A stretch of DNA of 64,000 bases. Origin: Flavobacteriales bacterium. GTDB lineage: Bacteria; Bacteroidota; Bacteroidia; Flavobacteriales; Flavobacteriaceae. This document shows positions 8,532 through 16,485 of the stretch, one piece after another (position 1 is the first letter of the stretch; every line of letters starts with the position of its first letter). Both the position numbers and the translations under genes were made by a program. A model generated the notes under the pieces. It saw only the letters and a list, made by a program, of their open reading frames with translations. It was not told the origin of the DNA and did not search any database. The stretch lies in assembly GCA_027066365.1 (NCBI GenBank), contig JAMONV010000059.1, forward strand, positions 1 to 64,000, given 5' to 3'.

Positions 8532-9721
8532 AAAAACCTAAATATCCGCAGCAGTTATTTATTCCGCAGGAAGAGCGGTTGGCGGTTCTTCATCGGAAGG
8601 GAGAACTATTTATCGGTATTCCCAAGGAGATGCATATGCAGGAAAAGCGTGTTTGCCTAACGCCCGATGCGGTGGCTACATTGGTGAGTCATGGTCACAG
8701 AGTGGTGGTGGAAAGCGGAGCCGGCGAAGGAGCGCTATATACCGATTTGGATTATTCGGAGGCGGGTGCCGAAGTGATTCCCGATAAAAAAACCGTTTTT
8801 AGAGCGGGGATGGTCCTTAAAGTGGAGCCACCTACTTTGGAAGAAATAGATATGATGAAACCGGGCTCGGTTTTATTTTCCGCCTTACAAGTGAATTTGC
8901 AGGAGAAGCGTTTTTTTGACCGGCTTGCGGCGAAACGAATTACGGCTTTGGCCTATGAATTTATCAAGGACGATCACGGTATTTTTCCGATTGTCAGGAC
9001 GCAAAGTGAAATAGCCGGAACGGCTTCCATTTTGATTGCAGGGGAATATTTGAGTAAGCCGAATTTGAGTAGAGGTTTGCTTTTGGGTAATGTAAGCGGT
9101 GTGCCTGCTGCCGAAGTGGTCATTTTGGGTGCGGGAACCGTGGGCGAATATGCGGCACGGACGGCTATCGGTTTGGGTGCATCGGTGAAAGTTTTTGACA
9201 ATTCCATTTCCAAATTGCGGCGTTTACAGACCAACGTGGCACGAGTGATTTATACTTCCACCCTGCAGCCTAGTAATATTGCCCGTGCCTTGCAACAGGC
9301 GGATGTGGTAATCGGTGCATTGCACGGAAAAATACGCACGCCCGTTGTGATAACCGAAAGTATGGTAGAGATGATGAAGCCGGGTTCGGTGCTGGTGGAT
9401 GTGAGTATTGATCGCGGCGGTGTGTCGGAGACTTCGGAACTAACCACACACACCAATCCGATTGTTATCAAGCACGATGTGATACATTACGGTGTCCCGA
9501 ATATTCCTTCAAAATATTCCCGGACGGCAACGATTGCGTTCAGTAATGTTTTGACTTCATACTTACGAAAAATTGCCGAAATGGGAGGTTTGGAAAAGGC
9601 TGTTGCCATTGACCGGGGGTTGCGTGAAGGTATTTATACCTACCGGGGAGTAATTACGAACCGGACGGTTTCGGAATGGTTCGATACGGATTATCGCGAT
9701 ATTAATCTTTTGTTTTTGTAA
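8528..9721 (+). CDS. ald: Alanine dehydrogenase
   Basis: This 397-aa enzyme should interconvert L-alanine and pyruvate plus ammonia with NAD(H). After an N-terminal extension of about 27 residues the catalytic domain begins GIPKEMHMQEKRVCLTP. The Rossmann fold is marked by VVILGAGTVGEYAART (about residues 197-212), and the motif VLVDVSIDRGGVSETS follows. The extension is longer than in Bacillus enzymes but resembles other Bacteroidota homologues. The same superfamily includes PntAA, also in this window, but the length and the lack of transhydrogenase partners favour Ald. It overlaps tsaE by four bases; the prohibitin gene follows after 18 nt. Confidence 0.92.
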   Translation: MKKPKYPQQLFIPQEERLAVLHRKGELFIGIPKEMHMQEKRVCLTPDAVATLVSHGHRVVVESGAGEGALYTDLDYSEAGAEVIPDKKTVFRAGMVLKVEPPTLEEIDMMKPGSVLFSALQVNLQEKRFFDRLAAKRITALAYEFIKDDHGIFPIVRTQSEIAGTASILIAGEYLSKPNLSRGLLLGNVSGVPAAEVVILGAGTVGEYAARTAIGLGASVKVFDNSISKLRRLQTNVARVIYTSTLQPSNIARALQQADVVIGALHGKIRTPVVITESMVEMMKPGSVLVDVSIDRGGVSETSELTTHTNPIVIKHDVIHYGVPNIPSKYSRTATIAFSNVLTSYLRKIAEMGGLEKAVAIDRGLREGIYTYRGVITNRTVSEWFDTDYRDINLLFL

Positions 9722-9739
9722 CCTTTAAATTTTATACAT

Positions 9740-10594
9740 ATGGAATTCGGGAAAGATATTGAGGATTACCGAAAAACGGCTCGAAAAGGCTGGCGTCTTG
9801 CGGCATTGATAATCGGGGGTTTTATTTTGTTTATTTTGTTTTTGTCGTCATTTGTCAGTATAGGTCCCGGTGAGTCCGGGGTCATTTTTCGGCCTTTCGG
9901 AGGCGGGGTGGATACGATTAATCCGCCGTTAGCGGAAGGGGTTCATATCGTGGCGCCTTGGAATAAGGTTTATGTTTACAATATCCGTCAGCAGGAAATC
10001 AAAGAAGTGATGAAGGTTTTGTCGCAGGACGGTTTGGATATCACTTTGGAAACAAGCGTTTGGTTTCAGCCGGATGTTTCGCATTTGGCACAATTGCACA
10101 AATATCGCGGGCGAAATTATGTGGAAGCCGTGCTTAAGCCTGCAATCCGGTCGGCGACACGTGCCGTGGTGGGGCGTTATACGCCGGAGCAGATTTATTC
10201 GTCGAAGCGGGAAGCCATTCAGCAGGAAATTTTTGATGAAACGGATCGGATATTGAAAAATCAATATGTTCAATTAAATAAAGTATTGGTTCGTGACGTT
10301 ACGCTTCCGCCTACGATTAAATCGGCCATTGAACGGAAGCTGAAACAACAGCAGGAAGCTTTGGAATATGAGTTTCGTTTGCAAAAAGAAAAGAAAGAAG
10401 CCGAGCGAAAGCGAATAGAGGCGGAAGGTATTCGTGATTTCCAACATATAGTAACCGAAGGTATTTCGGATAAACTTTTGCGATGGAAGGGAATAGAGGC
10501 TACGTTGAAATTGGCCGAATCGCAGAATGCCAAGGTGATTGTGATAGGTGGAGGTAAAGACGGTTTGCCGATCATTTTGAATCCGGAAGATTAA
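9740..10594 (+). CDS. Prohibitin-like SPFH domain membrane protein
   Basis: This 284-aa protein has one N-terminal membrane segment (about residues 20-42), then an SPFH/prohibitin domain starting at SIGPGESGVIFRPFGGGVD and including VRDVTLPPTIKSAIE. A charged coiled-coil region (about 195-240, KLKQQQEALEYEFRLQKEKKEAE in part) follows. Prohibitin-like proteins form large ring assemblies at membranes and often modulate FtsH-type proteases; no such protease is next to it here. It faces the inositol-monophosphatase gene with only 6 nt between stop codons, and no terminator is visible between them. Confidence 0.9.
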   Translation: MEFGKDIEDYRKTARKGWRLAALIIGGFILFILFLSSFVSIGPGESGVIFRPFGGGVDTINPPLAEGVHIVAPWNKVYVYNIRQQEIKEVMKVLSQDGLDITLETSVWFQPDVSHLAQLHKYRGRNYVEAVLKPAIRSATRAVVGRYTPEQIYSSKREAIQQEIFDETDRILKNQYVQLNKVLVRDVTLPPTIKSAIERKLKQQQEALEYEFRLQKEKKEAERKRIEAEGIRDFQHIVTEGISDKLLRWKGIEATLKLAESQNAKVIVIGGGKDGLPIILNPED

Positions 10595-10600
10595 ATCGGT

Positions 10601-11404
10601 TTAATTCGGGCTCAATGTTTTTTGGAGGGCGGTTAGGAATTCGGGATGGATACGGCCGTTGGAGGCAACTATTTCTCCGCCGAAAAGCCAATTGTTTCTA
10701 CCGGAAAAGTCGCTTATTTGTCCTCCGGCTTCCAGGACGATGAAAGCCCCGCCGGCTACGTCCCAGGGATTTAATCCGTATTCATAGAATCCGTCCATGC
10801 GTCCGCATGCCACATAGACCAAATCGGCGGCGGCGGAACCTAAGCGACGCAATCCCGAAGTGTGAAACATAAGGTATTCAAAGCTTTTCATGTAGGCATT
10901 CAATCGATCGTAGTTTTTGAAGGGGAAGCCGGTGGCGAGTAGTGATTTTTCCAAAGAAGTTTCGGATGAAACGCTAATAGGGAAACCATTTAGGAAAGCT
11001 CCTTTATTTCGGATTGCATAGAACAATTCATTTGCCCCTATTTCATAAACGGCTGCCACAACGGTTTCGTTTTTGTATTGTAGAGCGACACTGAGGGTTA
11101 CCGGGAATAATCCGTGAATGAAATTGGTTGTTCCGTCTATAGGGTCGATGATGAACCGCCAGTTGGAGGAGGTGGTTTCTTCCACGGTTTTTTCTTCGGT
11201 CAGGAAGGAAGCTTCGGGTATAATCCGGTTTAGTTTTTCAACGAGGTATCGTTCGGTTTTTTTATCGATTTCGGTAACGAAATCGTGGGTGGATTTGCTT
11301 TCTATTTGCGATTGCTTGATGTTGCCGTGATAGGACCGGACTAATTTTCCGGCTTCGATAATTGTTTTATTGATGGCGGTTGATAAGGCGAATAAATCCA
11401 TCAT
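10601..11404 (-). CDS. Inositol monophosphatase family protein (SuhB-like)
   Basis: The 267-aa product is a Mg-dependent, Li-sensitive phosphatase fold member. Metal-site motifs are present: FVTEIDKKTE (a DxxTE variant), LTEEK, WRFIIDPIDGTTNFIHG, and the C-terminal GLNPWDVAGGAFIVLEAGG. Substrate could be inositol-1-phosphate or a related sugar phosphate; motif content does not separate these. The frame reaches 11425, but that ATG lies in a -7 promoter element, so the start is taken at 11404 (or the adjacent ATG at 11401). tRNA-His lies upstream on the same strand, separated by a terminator. Confidence 0.9.
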   Translation of the reverse strand: MMDLFALSTAINKTIIEAGKLVRSYHGNIKQSQIESKSTHDFVTEIDKKTERYLVEKLNRIIPEASFLTEEKTVEETTSSNWRFIIDPIDGTTNFIHGLFPVTLSVALQYKNETVVAAVYEIGANELFYAIRNKGAFLNGFPISVSSETSLEKSLLATGFPFKNYDRLNAYMKSFEYLMFHTSGLRRLGSAAADLVYVACGRMDGFYEYGLNPWDVAGGAFIVLEAGGQISDFSGRNNWLFGGEIVASNGRIHPEFLTALQKTLSPN

Positions 11405-11422
11405 AATATTACGGTTGGAATA

Positions 11423-11430
11423 CAAAGTTA
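11423..11430 (-). promoter_or_regulatory. Bacteroidota -7 element TAACTTTG of the inositol-monophosphatase gene
   Basis: On the minus strand TAACTTTG matches TAnnTTTG, about 19 nt before the ATG at 11404. No good -33 TTTG is seen at the proper distance. Confidence 0.55.
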
Positions 11431-11443
11431 AACATTATGAAAC

Positions 11444-11470
11444 AAAAAAGAGACCGGCAATTTCGGTCTC
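11444..11470 (-). terminator. Rho-independent terminator after tRNA-His
   Basis: Read on the minus strand, GAGACCG pairs with CGGTCTC around a 7-nt loop and is followed by six T. It lies directly downstream of the tRNA. Confidence 0.85.
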
Positions 11471-11476
11471 CGTCCG

Positions 11477-11551
11477 GGTGGCTAATCGGGTTCGAACCGA
11501 CGACCTCCTGAGCCACAGTCAGGCGCTCTAACCAGCTGAGCTATAGCCACC
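11477..11551 (-). tRNA. tRNA-His (GTG anticodon)
   Basis: The minus strand folds as a tRNA. The acceptor stem is GTGGCTA/TAGCCAC, with an extra G at position -1 facing C73, the identity signature of tRNA-His. The D arm AGCTCAGCTGGTTAGAGC is standard, the anticodon stem is CCTGA/TCAGG with loop CTGTGGC (anticodon GTG), and the T loop is TTCGAAC. The 3' CCA is not encoded and must be added after transcription. Confidence 0.96.
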
Positions 11552-11597
11552 GTAAAGCGATTGCAAATATACGTTTTTTTTTATTGCACTGCAAGTG

Positions 11598-12350
11598 TCA
11601 GCGAAAAATAACTTTTCCCGTATAATGTGTTCGTATTTCCATAACGGCCGGATGATGATAAAGGATTAAATCACCGGTGGAATAAAGGTCGCCTTTGGCC
11701 GAATGAAGCGGTTTTATCAAAATATCATTGGCGCTATTGTGATGCACTTCAAGTTCCGAAACGGTTAAACGGGTTCCTTCGAATCGGGGCATATTACCAT
11801 AGAATCCGATGAAGAGTTTTTGTGTATTTCCTTCCACATAAAAAGTGCTGCTACCATTGGCAATGATGTCCAGTTGGCGGTTATTGATTTTCAGTTTAAA
11901 ATTTCCCGAGTTTAGTGCTTCGGGTTCCGAATAATTTTCCGATATCAATTTCAAATATTCAAAGGGTAAGTATTCCGTAGAATACACTTCAAAAGCGGAA
12001 GCATTGCGGATGGTTTTCAGGTTTGGTGCGAAAATATTGACATGTAAAGCGCGGGCGGAATCGCGCAAGAGACAATATGCGTTGAGGCTTATATATAAAA
12101 TACTGTCTTTTAATTTGATTTTGACATTATCCAATAGTTTTTCTCCGGCAACCAGTTCCACTTTATATTGATTGGTGGGAATAATTCGTGTTTTGGTGTA
12201 TTTTCCGCATACTACGGTATGGAATGGTCCGGGGCTCAGGCTTAGGGTTTTGGGATTTTCTTCATTACATAAATAGGTTTTTCTGCATGAAGCCAAGCAG
12301 ATTGTTAATGTGAAAACAGTAATAAAGATATATCGAAGCGATAATTTCAT
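11598..12350 (-). CDS. GIN-domain (DUF2807-like) lipoprotein
   Basis: The 250-aa product has a lipoprotein signal (hydrophobic residues 5-20 and lipobox L-A-S-C with Cys22), so it should be lipid-anchored. The body alternates short strands and turns, with LDIIANGSSTFYVEG and the ending SAKGDLYSTGDLILYHHP, resembling the right-handed beta-solenoid of GIN/DUF2807 putative adhesins. The family's function is not established. The reading frame is open upstream to 12425, but the ATG at 12350 is preferred because it starts the signal peptide and overlaps the stop of the PagL-like gene by four bases. The two are probably one transcription unit. Confidence 0.72.
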   Translation of the reverse strand: MKLSLRYIFITVFTLTICLASCRKTYLCNEENPKTLSLSPGPFHTVVCGKYTKTRIIPTNQYKVELVAGEKLLDNVKIKLKDSILYISLNAYCLLRDSARALHVNIFAPNLKTIRNASAFEVYSTEYLPFEYLKLISENYSEPEALNSGNFKLKINNRQLDIIANGSSTFYVEGNTQKLFIGFYGNMPRFEGTRLTVSELEVHHNSANDILIKPLHSAKGDLYSTGDLILYHHPAVMEIRTHYTGKVIFR

Positions 12351-13438
12351 AATCGAAAACTTATTCCCCACTCTAATTCTTCGGCCATAAAATAATGTAA
12401 CTTGACCGAATAGGAAACGGACCATCGGTCAAAAATACGGTATTCCACGCCGAGCCTCGAATACCAGAAACTTTCTTTTTTGGACGGGTTATAAAGGTAA
12501 AGGCCCAAGGCTTGGTTGAGAGAAGTTTTTCCGAACATAAAGCGGTGTGACAGGAACCAGCCGATGCGTTTGAAATCCGGTTCTCCCGAGGGGTAAGTCG
12601 AATATGCGATATTTTCGTAGTGAAGGAGTTCTTTGACGGAATAGTTCATCATTAATTCGATGCCGGTTCCCCATGTGTGTTTATAGGTCGGTTGCCGGAG
12701 ATATTGGATGCCGGGAATGAAAAACGGGAATTTACCCATGCCGGGAATATCGGTTTCGTTGATGCCGGCGCGGAGAAAAATTTGCCAATGTCTTTTCGGC
12801 TTAAAATGGATTTTGCGGGAATTTTTTATGAATTGCGCGGTATCGTTCTTTAAGGGAAAGGATAAATGCAAGAACAAGGAGGGGCAATTAATGCCGTTGT
12901 TGGGGGATTGGTAATTGCCGTTTGAGAAATGCCGGATTCCGATGCCAAGACCTGCATTCCACAATGAAAATTTATAACGGTAATAGAAGGCGAAAGCGAA
13001 AGTGGAACTGAAATGCGAGCCGAAAATAACGTTTTCGGGATTGGTGACTTTGTTGTAAGGGCGGGTGATATAACCGAATCCGGCGGAAGTTCTGAAAAAC
13101 CATTGCCCTTTTTGTTTCCGGTTGTTGAGACGAAAGTCGGCGAAGTAGAATAGGGCGAAAGCTTGTCCCAGATGTTTTTGATTAAAGTCATACCAAACGG
13201 CTTCAATGCCGGTTTCGGGATGGTTCCAAATTTGAGACCAATATTGGCCGGGCGAAATCCGGGCGTATTGTATAGCGACGGCGTGTGTGAGTGTTCCCGT
13301 GATACCTTCCAAAAAGGAGTGATGTGCCCATGTGTAGCCGAATTCGGGCTCCATGCGTATAAAATTCAGTTGCGCTTGGGTTGATGTTATCCCCAAAGCG
13401 ACGATCAGAAAAAATAAGAATTTGTCGAGCATATGCAT
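12347..13438 (-). CDS. PagL-like lipid A deacylase (acyloxyacyl hydrolase family)
   Basis: This 363-aa protein starts with a signal peptide (cleavage near TSTQA/Q) and has many amphipathic aromatic strands, fitting an outer-membrane barrel. The segment GIRHFSNGNYQSPNNGIN (around residues 167-184) contains the His-x-Ser-Asn arrangement of PagL active sites (His170, Ser172, Asn173 here). PagL removes the 3-O-acyl chain of lipid A in Gram-negative outer membranes. The protein is about twice the length of Pseudomonas PagL, with an extra C-terminal half of more strands, as in Bacteroidota members of the family. The next gene overlaps by four bases. An alternative start is Met3. Confidence 0.75.
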   Translation of the reverse strand: MHMLDKFLFFLIVALGITSTQAQLNFIRMEPEFGYTWAHHSFLEGITGTLTHAVAIQYARISPGQYWSQIWNHPETGIEAVWYDFNQKHLGQAFALFYFADFRLNNRKQKGQWFFRTSAGFGYITRPYNKVTNPENVIFGSHFSSTFAFAFYYRYKFSLWNAGLGIGIRHFSNGNYQSPNNGINCPSLFLHLSFPLKNDTAQFIKNSRKIHFKPKRHWQIFLRAGINETDIPGMGKFPFFIPGIQYLRQPTYKHTWGTGIELMMNYSVKELLHYENIAYSTYPSGEPDFKRIGWFLSHRFMFGKTSLNQALGLYLYNPSKKESFWYSRLGVEYRIFDRWSVSYSVKLHYFMAEELEWGISFRL

Positions 13439-13524
13439 TGTGCCCGTAAATTTAAAAAAATAATCCCTTTTGCTCGTAATAGTAATGGCGAATGTCTCGC
13501 ATAAATGTAAAAATCAAAAATTCC

Positions 13525-13532
13525 TATCTTTA
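13525..13532 (+). promoter_or_regulatory. Probable -7 element TATCTTTA of gpsA
   Basis: One mismatch to TAnnTTTG, 12 nt before the ATG at 13545. No clear -33 box is seen. Confidence 0.45.
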
Positions 13533-13544
13533 CACAAAAAAAGC

Positions 13545-14546
13545 ATGAGTAATTTACCGTCAGTGGGTGTTTTGGGTAGTGGCAGTTGGGCAACGGCTTT
13601 GGTGAAAATGCTCAGTGAGAATTTGCCGTTGGTTCATTGGTATGTTCGCACGCCTTATACTTTGGAGTATATTCAATTGCACAAGCATAATCCCAAATAC
13701 ATTCGTCAGATTGAATTTGATACGAAGAAGTTGAATTTGAGCACCGATATCAATGAAGTCGTTTCGGCTTCGGATTATATTATCATTGCCATTCCATCGG
13801 CATTTGTGAAGGGGGAGTTGGATAATTTGGAGATGACTTTGGAAGAAAAAGTCGTTTTTTCGGCCACCAAAGGTATTATTCCCGAAAATTTGATGATTTT
13901 GAGTGATTATTTGGTAGAAAGGTTTCGGTTGCCGGTGAAGCAGGCAGGTGTGATAGCGGGACCTTGTCATGCCGAAGAAGTGGCGATGGAGCGTTTGTCA
14001 TATTTAACGGTGGGTGCCGGGAAAAAGATATATGCCCGAACCATGTCCGAAATGTTGGAAAGCGAATATATTCGGACGACTTACAGCAAAGATATTCACG
14101 GGATAGAGTGGGCGGCGGTGTTAAAAAATATTTATGCCATTGCGGCGGGTATTGCGCACGGGTTGGGTTACGGCGATAATTTTCAGGCGGTTTTGGTTTC
14201 CAATGCCATTCGTGAAATGAAGCGTTTTCTCAAGCGAAATTTGGATCGAAAAAAACGAAATATCATGCGTTCGGCTTATTTGGGTGATTTATTGGTGACG
14301 GCATATAGTGTGTTCAGTCGTAACCGGATGTTCGGAAACATGATAGGCAAGGGCTATACGGTTAAATCGGCGATGATGGAGATGACTATGGTTTCGGAAG
14401 GTTATTATGCCACCAAAAGTGCATGGCTGATTAATCGCGACCGGGGGGGCGTGGAAATTCCCATTATTGAAGCGATATATCAAATTCTTTACGAAAACAA
14501 ACCGGCCAAAAAAGTAATGCGAGCCTTAACTATGCAGTTGGATTGA
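13545..14546 (+). CDS. gpsA: NAD(P)H-dependent glycerol-3-phosphate dehydrogenase
   Basis: The 333-aa enzyme reduces dihydroxyacetone phosphate to sn-glycerol-3-phosphate, the backbone for phospholipid synthesis. The N-terminal Rossmann fold has GVLGSGSWATAL (about residues 7-18), the FSATKGI region is present, and the C-terminal domain carries the conserved EWAAVLKNIYAIAAGIAHGLGYGDN segment with the catalytic lysine. The frame is open further upstream, but the ATG at 13545 places the dinucleotide-binding motif where the family has it, directly behind a near-consensus -7 box. The gene converges on pntB across a 214-nt gap with a long hairpin. Confidence 0.95.
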   Translation: MSNLPSVGVLGSGSWATALVKMLSENLPLVHWYVRTPYTLEYIQLHKHNPKYIRQIEFDTKKLNLSTDINEVVSASDYIIIAIPSAFVKGELDNLEMTLEEKVVFSATKGIIPENLMILSDYLVERFRLPVKQAGVIAGPCHAEEVAMERLSYLTVGAGKKIYARTMSEMLESEYIRTTYSKDIHGIEWAAVLKNIYAIAAGIAHGLGYGDNFQAVLVSNAIREMKRFLKRNLDRKKRNIMRSAYLGDLLVTAYSVFSRNRMFGNMIGKGYTVKSAMMEMTMVSEGYYATKSAWLINRDRGGVEIPIIEAIYQILYENKPAKKVMRALTMQLD

Positions 14547-14696
14547 AAAGTGTCGATTTATTTCCGGTTTGTAGGTTCAAAATATGTTCGGTTCCGTTTT
14601 TAGGTTTATCCCGAAAAAGGTTAAAAGTTTTCGAGTTCCGGGAATGACGGCCTTTACGAAAAATCGGGATTTTCGGGGTATTTGACAGAGTGGATA

Positions 14697-14740
14697 ATGA
14701 AAAGGAGCTTTCCGTTAAGTTACGGCCCGCTCCTTTTCAT
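14697..14740. terminator. Long inverted repeat between convergent gpsA and pntB
   Basis: ATGAAAAGGAGC (14697-14708) pairs perfectly with GCTCCTTTTCAT (14729-14740), and CCGT/ACGG inside could extend the hairpin. No T run follows on either strand, so it would be an atypical bidirectional terminator or a 3'-end stabilising structure. Confidence 0.55.
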
Positions 14741-14760
14741 GTCTTATCGATTAGTGTTTT

Positions 14761-16146
14761 TTACATGTTTTTCACTTCGTTGATAATCTTTGTAATGGAA
14801 TCTTTGGCATCGCCGAAGAGCATAGAGGTTTTGGGATAATAGAATAATTCGTTGTCGATGCCGGCGTATCCGGGTTTCATGCTTCGTTTCAGGACGATTA
14901 CGTTTTTGGCTTCGTCCACGTTTAGTACGGGCATGCCGTAAATGGGGCTGGAAGGATTGGTTTTGGCCGCCGGATTGACTACATCATTGGCACCCACCAC
15001 CAGAACCACATCGGTATTTTTGAATTGTGGGTTGATGTCGTCCATATCCACCAATTTATCGTAATCCACATTGGCTTCGGCCAGCAAGACGTTCATGTGT
15101 CCGGGCATACGACCGGCTACGGGATGAATGGCGTATTTGACGTTTACGCCTTTGCTTTCGAGCAATTCTTCCAATTCATGGATGGTGTGTTGGGCTTGGG
15201 CGACGGCCAGTCCGTAACCGGGCACAATCACCACATTGTTGGCATAATTCAGCAAGATGCCTGCATCCGAAGGCGTAACCGACTTGACGGAACCTTGTAT
15301 GCTTTCGCCACCACCGCTTCCGCCGGTATCACCGAAGCCGCCGAAAATCACATTGCTCAGCGAACGGTTCATAGCTTTAGTCATGGCAATGGTCAGGATG
15401 GTTCCGGCCGATCCTACCAATACTCCGCCGGTGAGCATGGCCATATTGTCATATAAAAATCCGCCGAAGGCGGCCGCCAAACCCGTAAATGAGTTGAGCA
15501 ACGAAATAACCACCGGCATATCCGCACCGCCAATGGGAAGGACAAACATTATACCATATATCAAGGCCAGAGCGAAGAGCAAATACAAATATAGGGGCGA
15601 TTCGGGACGTTCCGCCACGATATAAACGGCCAACGCTATGTTAAGCAGCAGAATAAGTGTATTGATAATATTGTAGGAAGGTAAACGAACCGGCTTTCGC
15701 ATTTTTCCGCTGAGCTTACCCCAAGCAATCATACTTCCCGAAAAAGATATGCTTCCGATCAATAATCCGGCAACGATCATGGCGATTTTGTAGGTCGAAT
15801 CCGTGTTGTGCACATATTCCAACAAACCGATCAAAGCCGCCGTAGCACCGCCCATGCCGTTAAAAAATGATACCAATTCGGGCATTTTGGTCATTTCCAC
15901 CTTGACGGCAATATACCAACCGGTGAAAGTTCCCAACGCAATGGCGGCAAAAATCAGTGTGTAAATGAGTAGTGGAATTTGTTTTTCGTGTAGAAAAATA
16001 GTGGCCAAAATGGCTATACTCATCCCTGCGGCGGCAATCAAATTTCCTTTGCGTGCCGTTTTGGGGCTTCCCAACATTTTCATTCCTGCCATAAAGGTTA
16101 CGGCTGCAATCAAATAACTTATATTGAGTAGTGCTTGAATGTCCAT
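14761..16146 (-). CDS. pntB: NAD(P) transhydrogenase subunit beta
   Basis: PntB supplies most of the proton channel and the NADP(H)-binding domain of the membrane transhydrogenase, which makes NADPH from NADH at the expense of the proton gradient. The 461-aa chain begins with several hydrophobic helices (residues 1-270 approximately). It ends with the dIII Rossmann domain: VVIVPGYGLAVAQAQH, AIHPVAGRMPGHMNVLLAEANV, VVLVVGANDVVNPAA and VLKRSMKPGYAGIDN are all typical. It is the last gene of pntAA-pntAB-pntB, 6 nt after pntAB. The three-gene form is like that of Rhodospirillum rubrum, not the two-subunit E. coli form. Confidence 0.97.
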   Translation of the reverse strand: MDIQALLNISYLIAAVTFMAGMKMLGSPKTARKGNLIAAAGMSIAILATIFLHEKQIPLLIYTLIFAAIALGTFTGWYIAVKVEMTKMPELVSFFNGMGGATAALIGLLEYVHNTDSTYKIAMIVAGLLIGSISFSGSMIAWGKLSGKMRKPVRLPSYNIINTLILLLNIALAVYIVAERPESPLYLYLLFALALIYGIMFVLPIGGADMPVVISLLNSFTGLAAAFGGFLYDNMAMLTGGVLVGSAGTILTIAMTKAMNRSLSNVIFGGFGDTGGSGGGESIQGSVKSVTPSDAGILLNYANNVVIVPGYGLAVAQAQHTIHELEELLESKGVNVKYAIHPVAGRMPGHMNVLLAEANVDYDKLVDMDDINPQFKNTDVVLVVGANDVVNPAAKTNPSSPIYGMPVLNVDEAKNVIVLKRSMKPGYAGIDNELFYYPKTSMLFGDAKDSITKIINEVKNM

Positions 16147-16152
16147 AATCGA

Positions 16153-16461
16153 TTATTTTTTGGTTTTAAACATTTCCAACATGCGGTCGGTTACTACAAA
16201 TCCGCCTACTACATTCAGTGTTCCCAGGACCACGGCAATAAAACCGATGGCCAAGCCCGTATAGTTTTCGGGATCCATATGCAACATTACCAAAATGGCG
16301 CCAATGATAACCACTCCGTGAATGGCATTTGCACCGGACATCAACGGCGTATGCAAAACCGCCGGCACATGGCTGATCAATTCTATTCCTACAAACACCA
16401 TCAATACGACGATGTATATCATCTCGATATTTTGGTTGACAAAGTCAAATAATGCTTCCAT
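16153..16461 (-). CDS. pntAB: NAD(P) transhydrogenase subunit alpha, membrane part
   Basis: This 102-aa protein is nearly all hydrophobic, with about three membrane helices, and corresponds to the C-terminal membrane section of E. coli PntA. Segments such as GIELISHVPAVLHTPLMSGANAIHGVV are diagnostic (given here over 20 only by region: residues about 26-52). It is the middle gene of the pnt operon, 24 nt after pntAA. Confidence 0.95.
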   Translation of the reverse strand: MEALFDFVNQNIEMIYIVVLMVFVGIELISHVPAVLHTPLMSGANAIHGVVIIGAILVMLHMDPENYTGLAIGFIAVVLGTLNVVGGFVVTDRMLEMFKTKK

Positions 16462-16485
16462 AGTATGTTGTTTTTTTTCAGGTTA

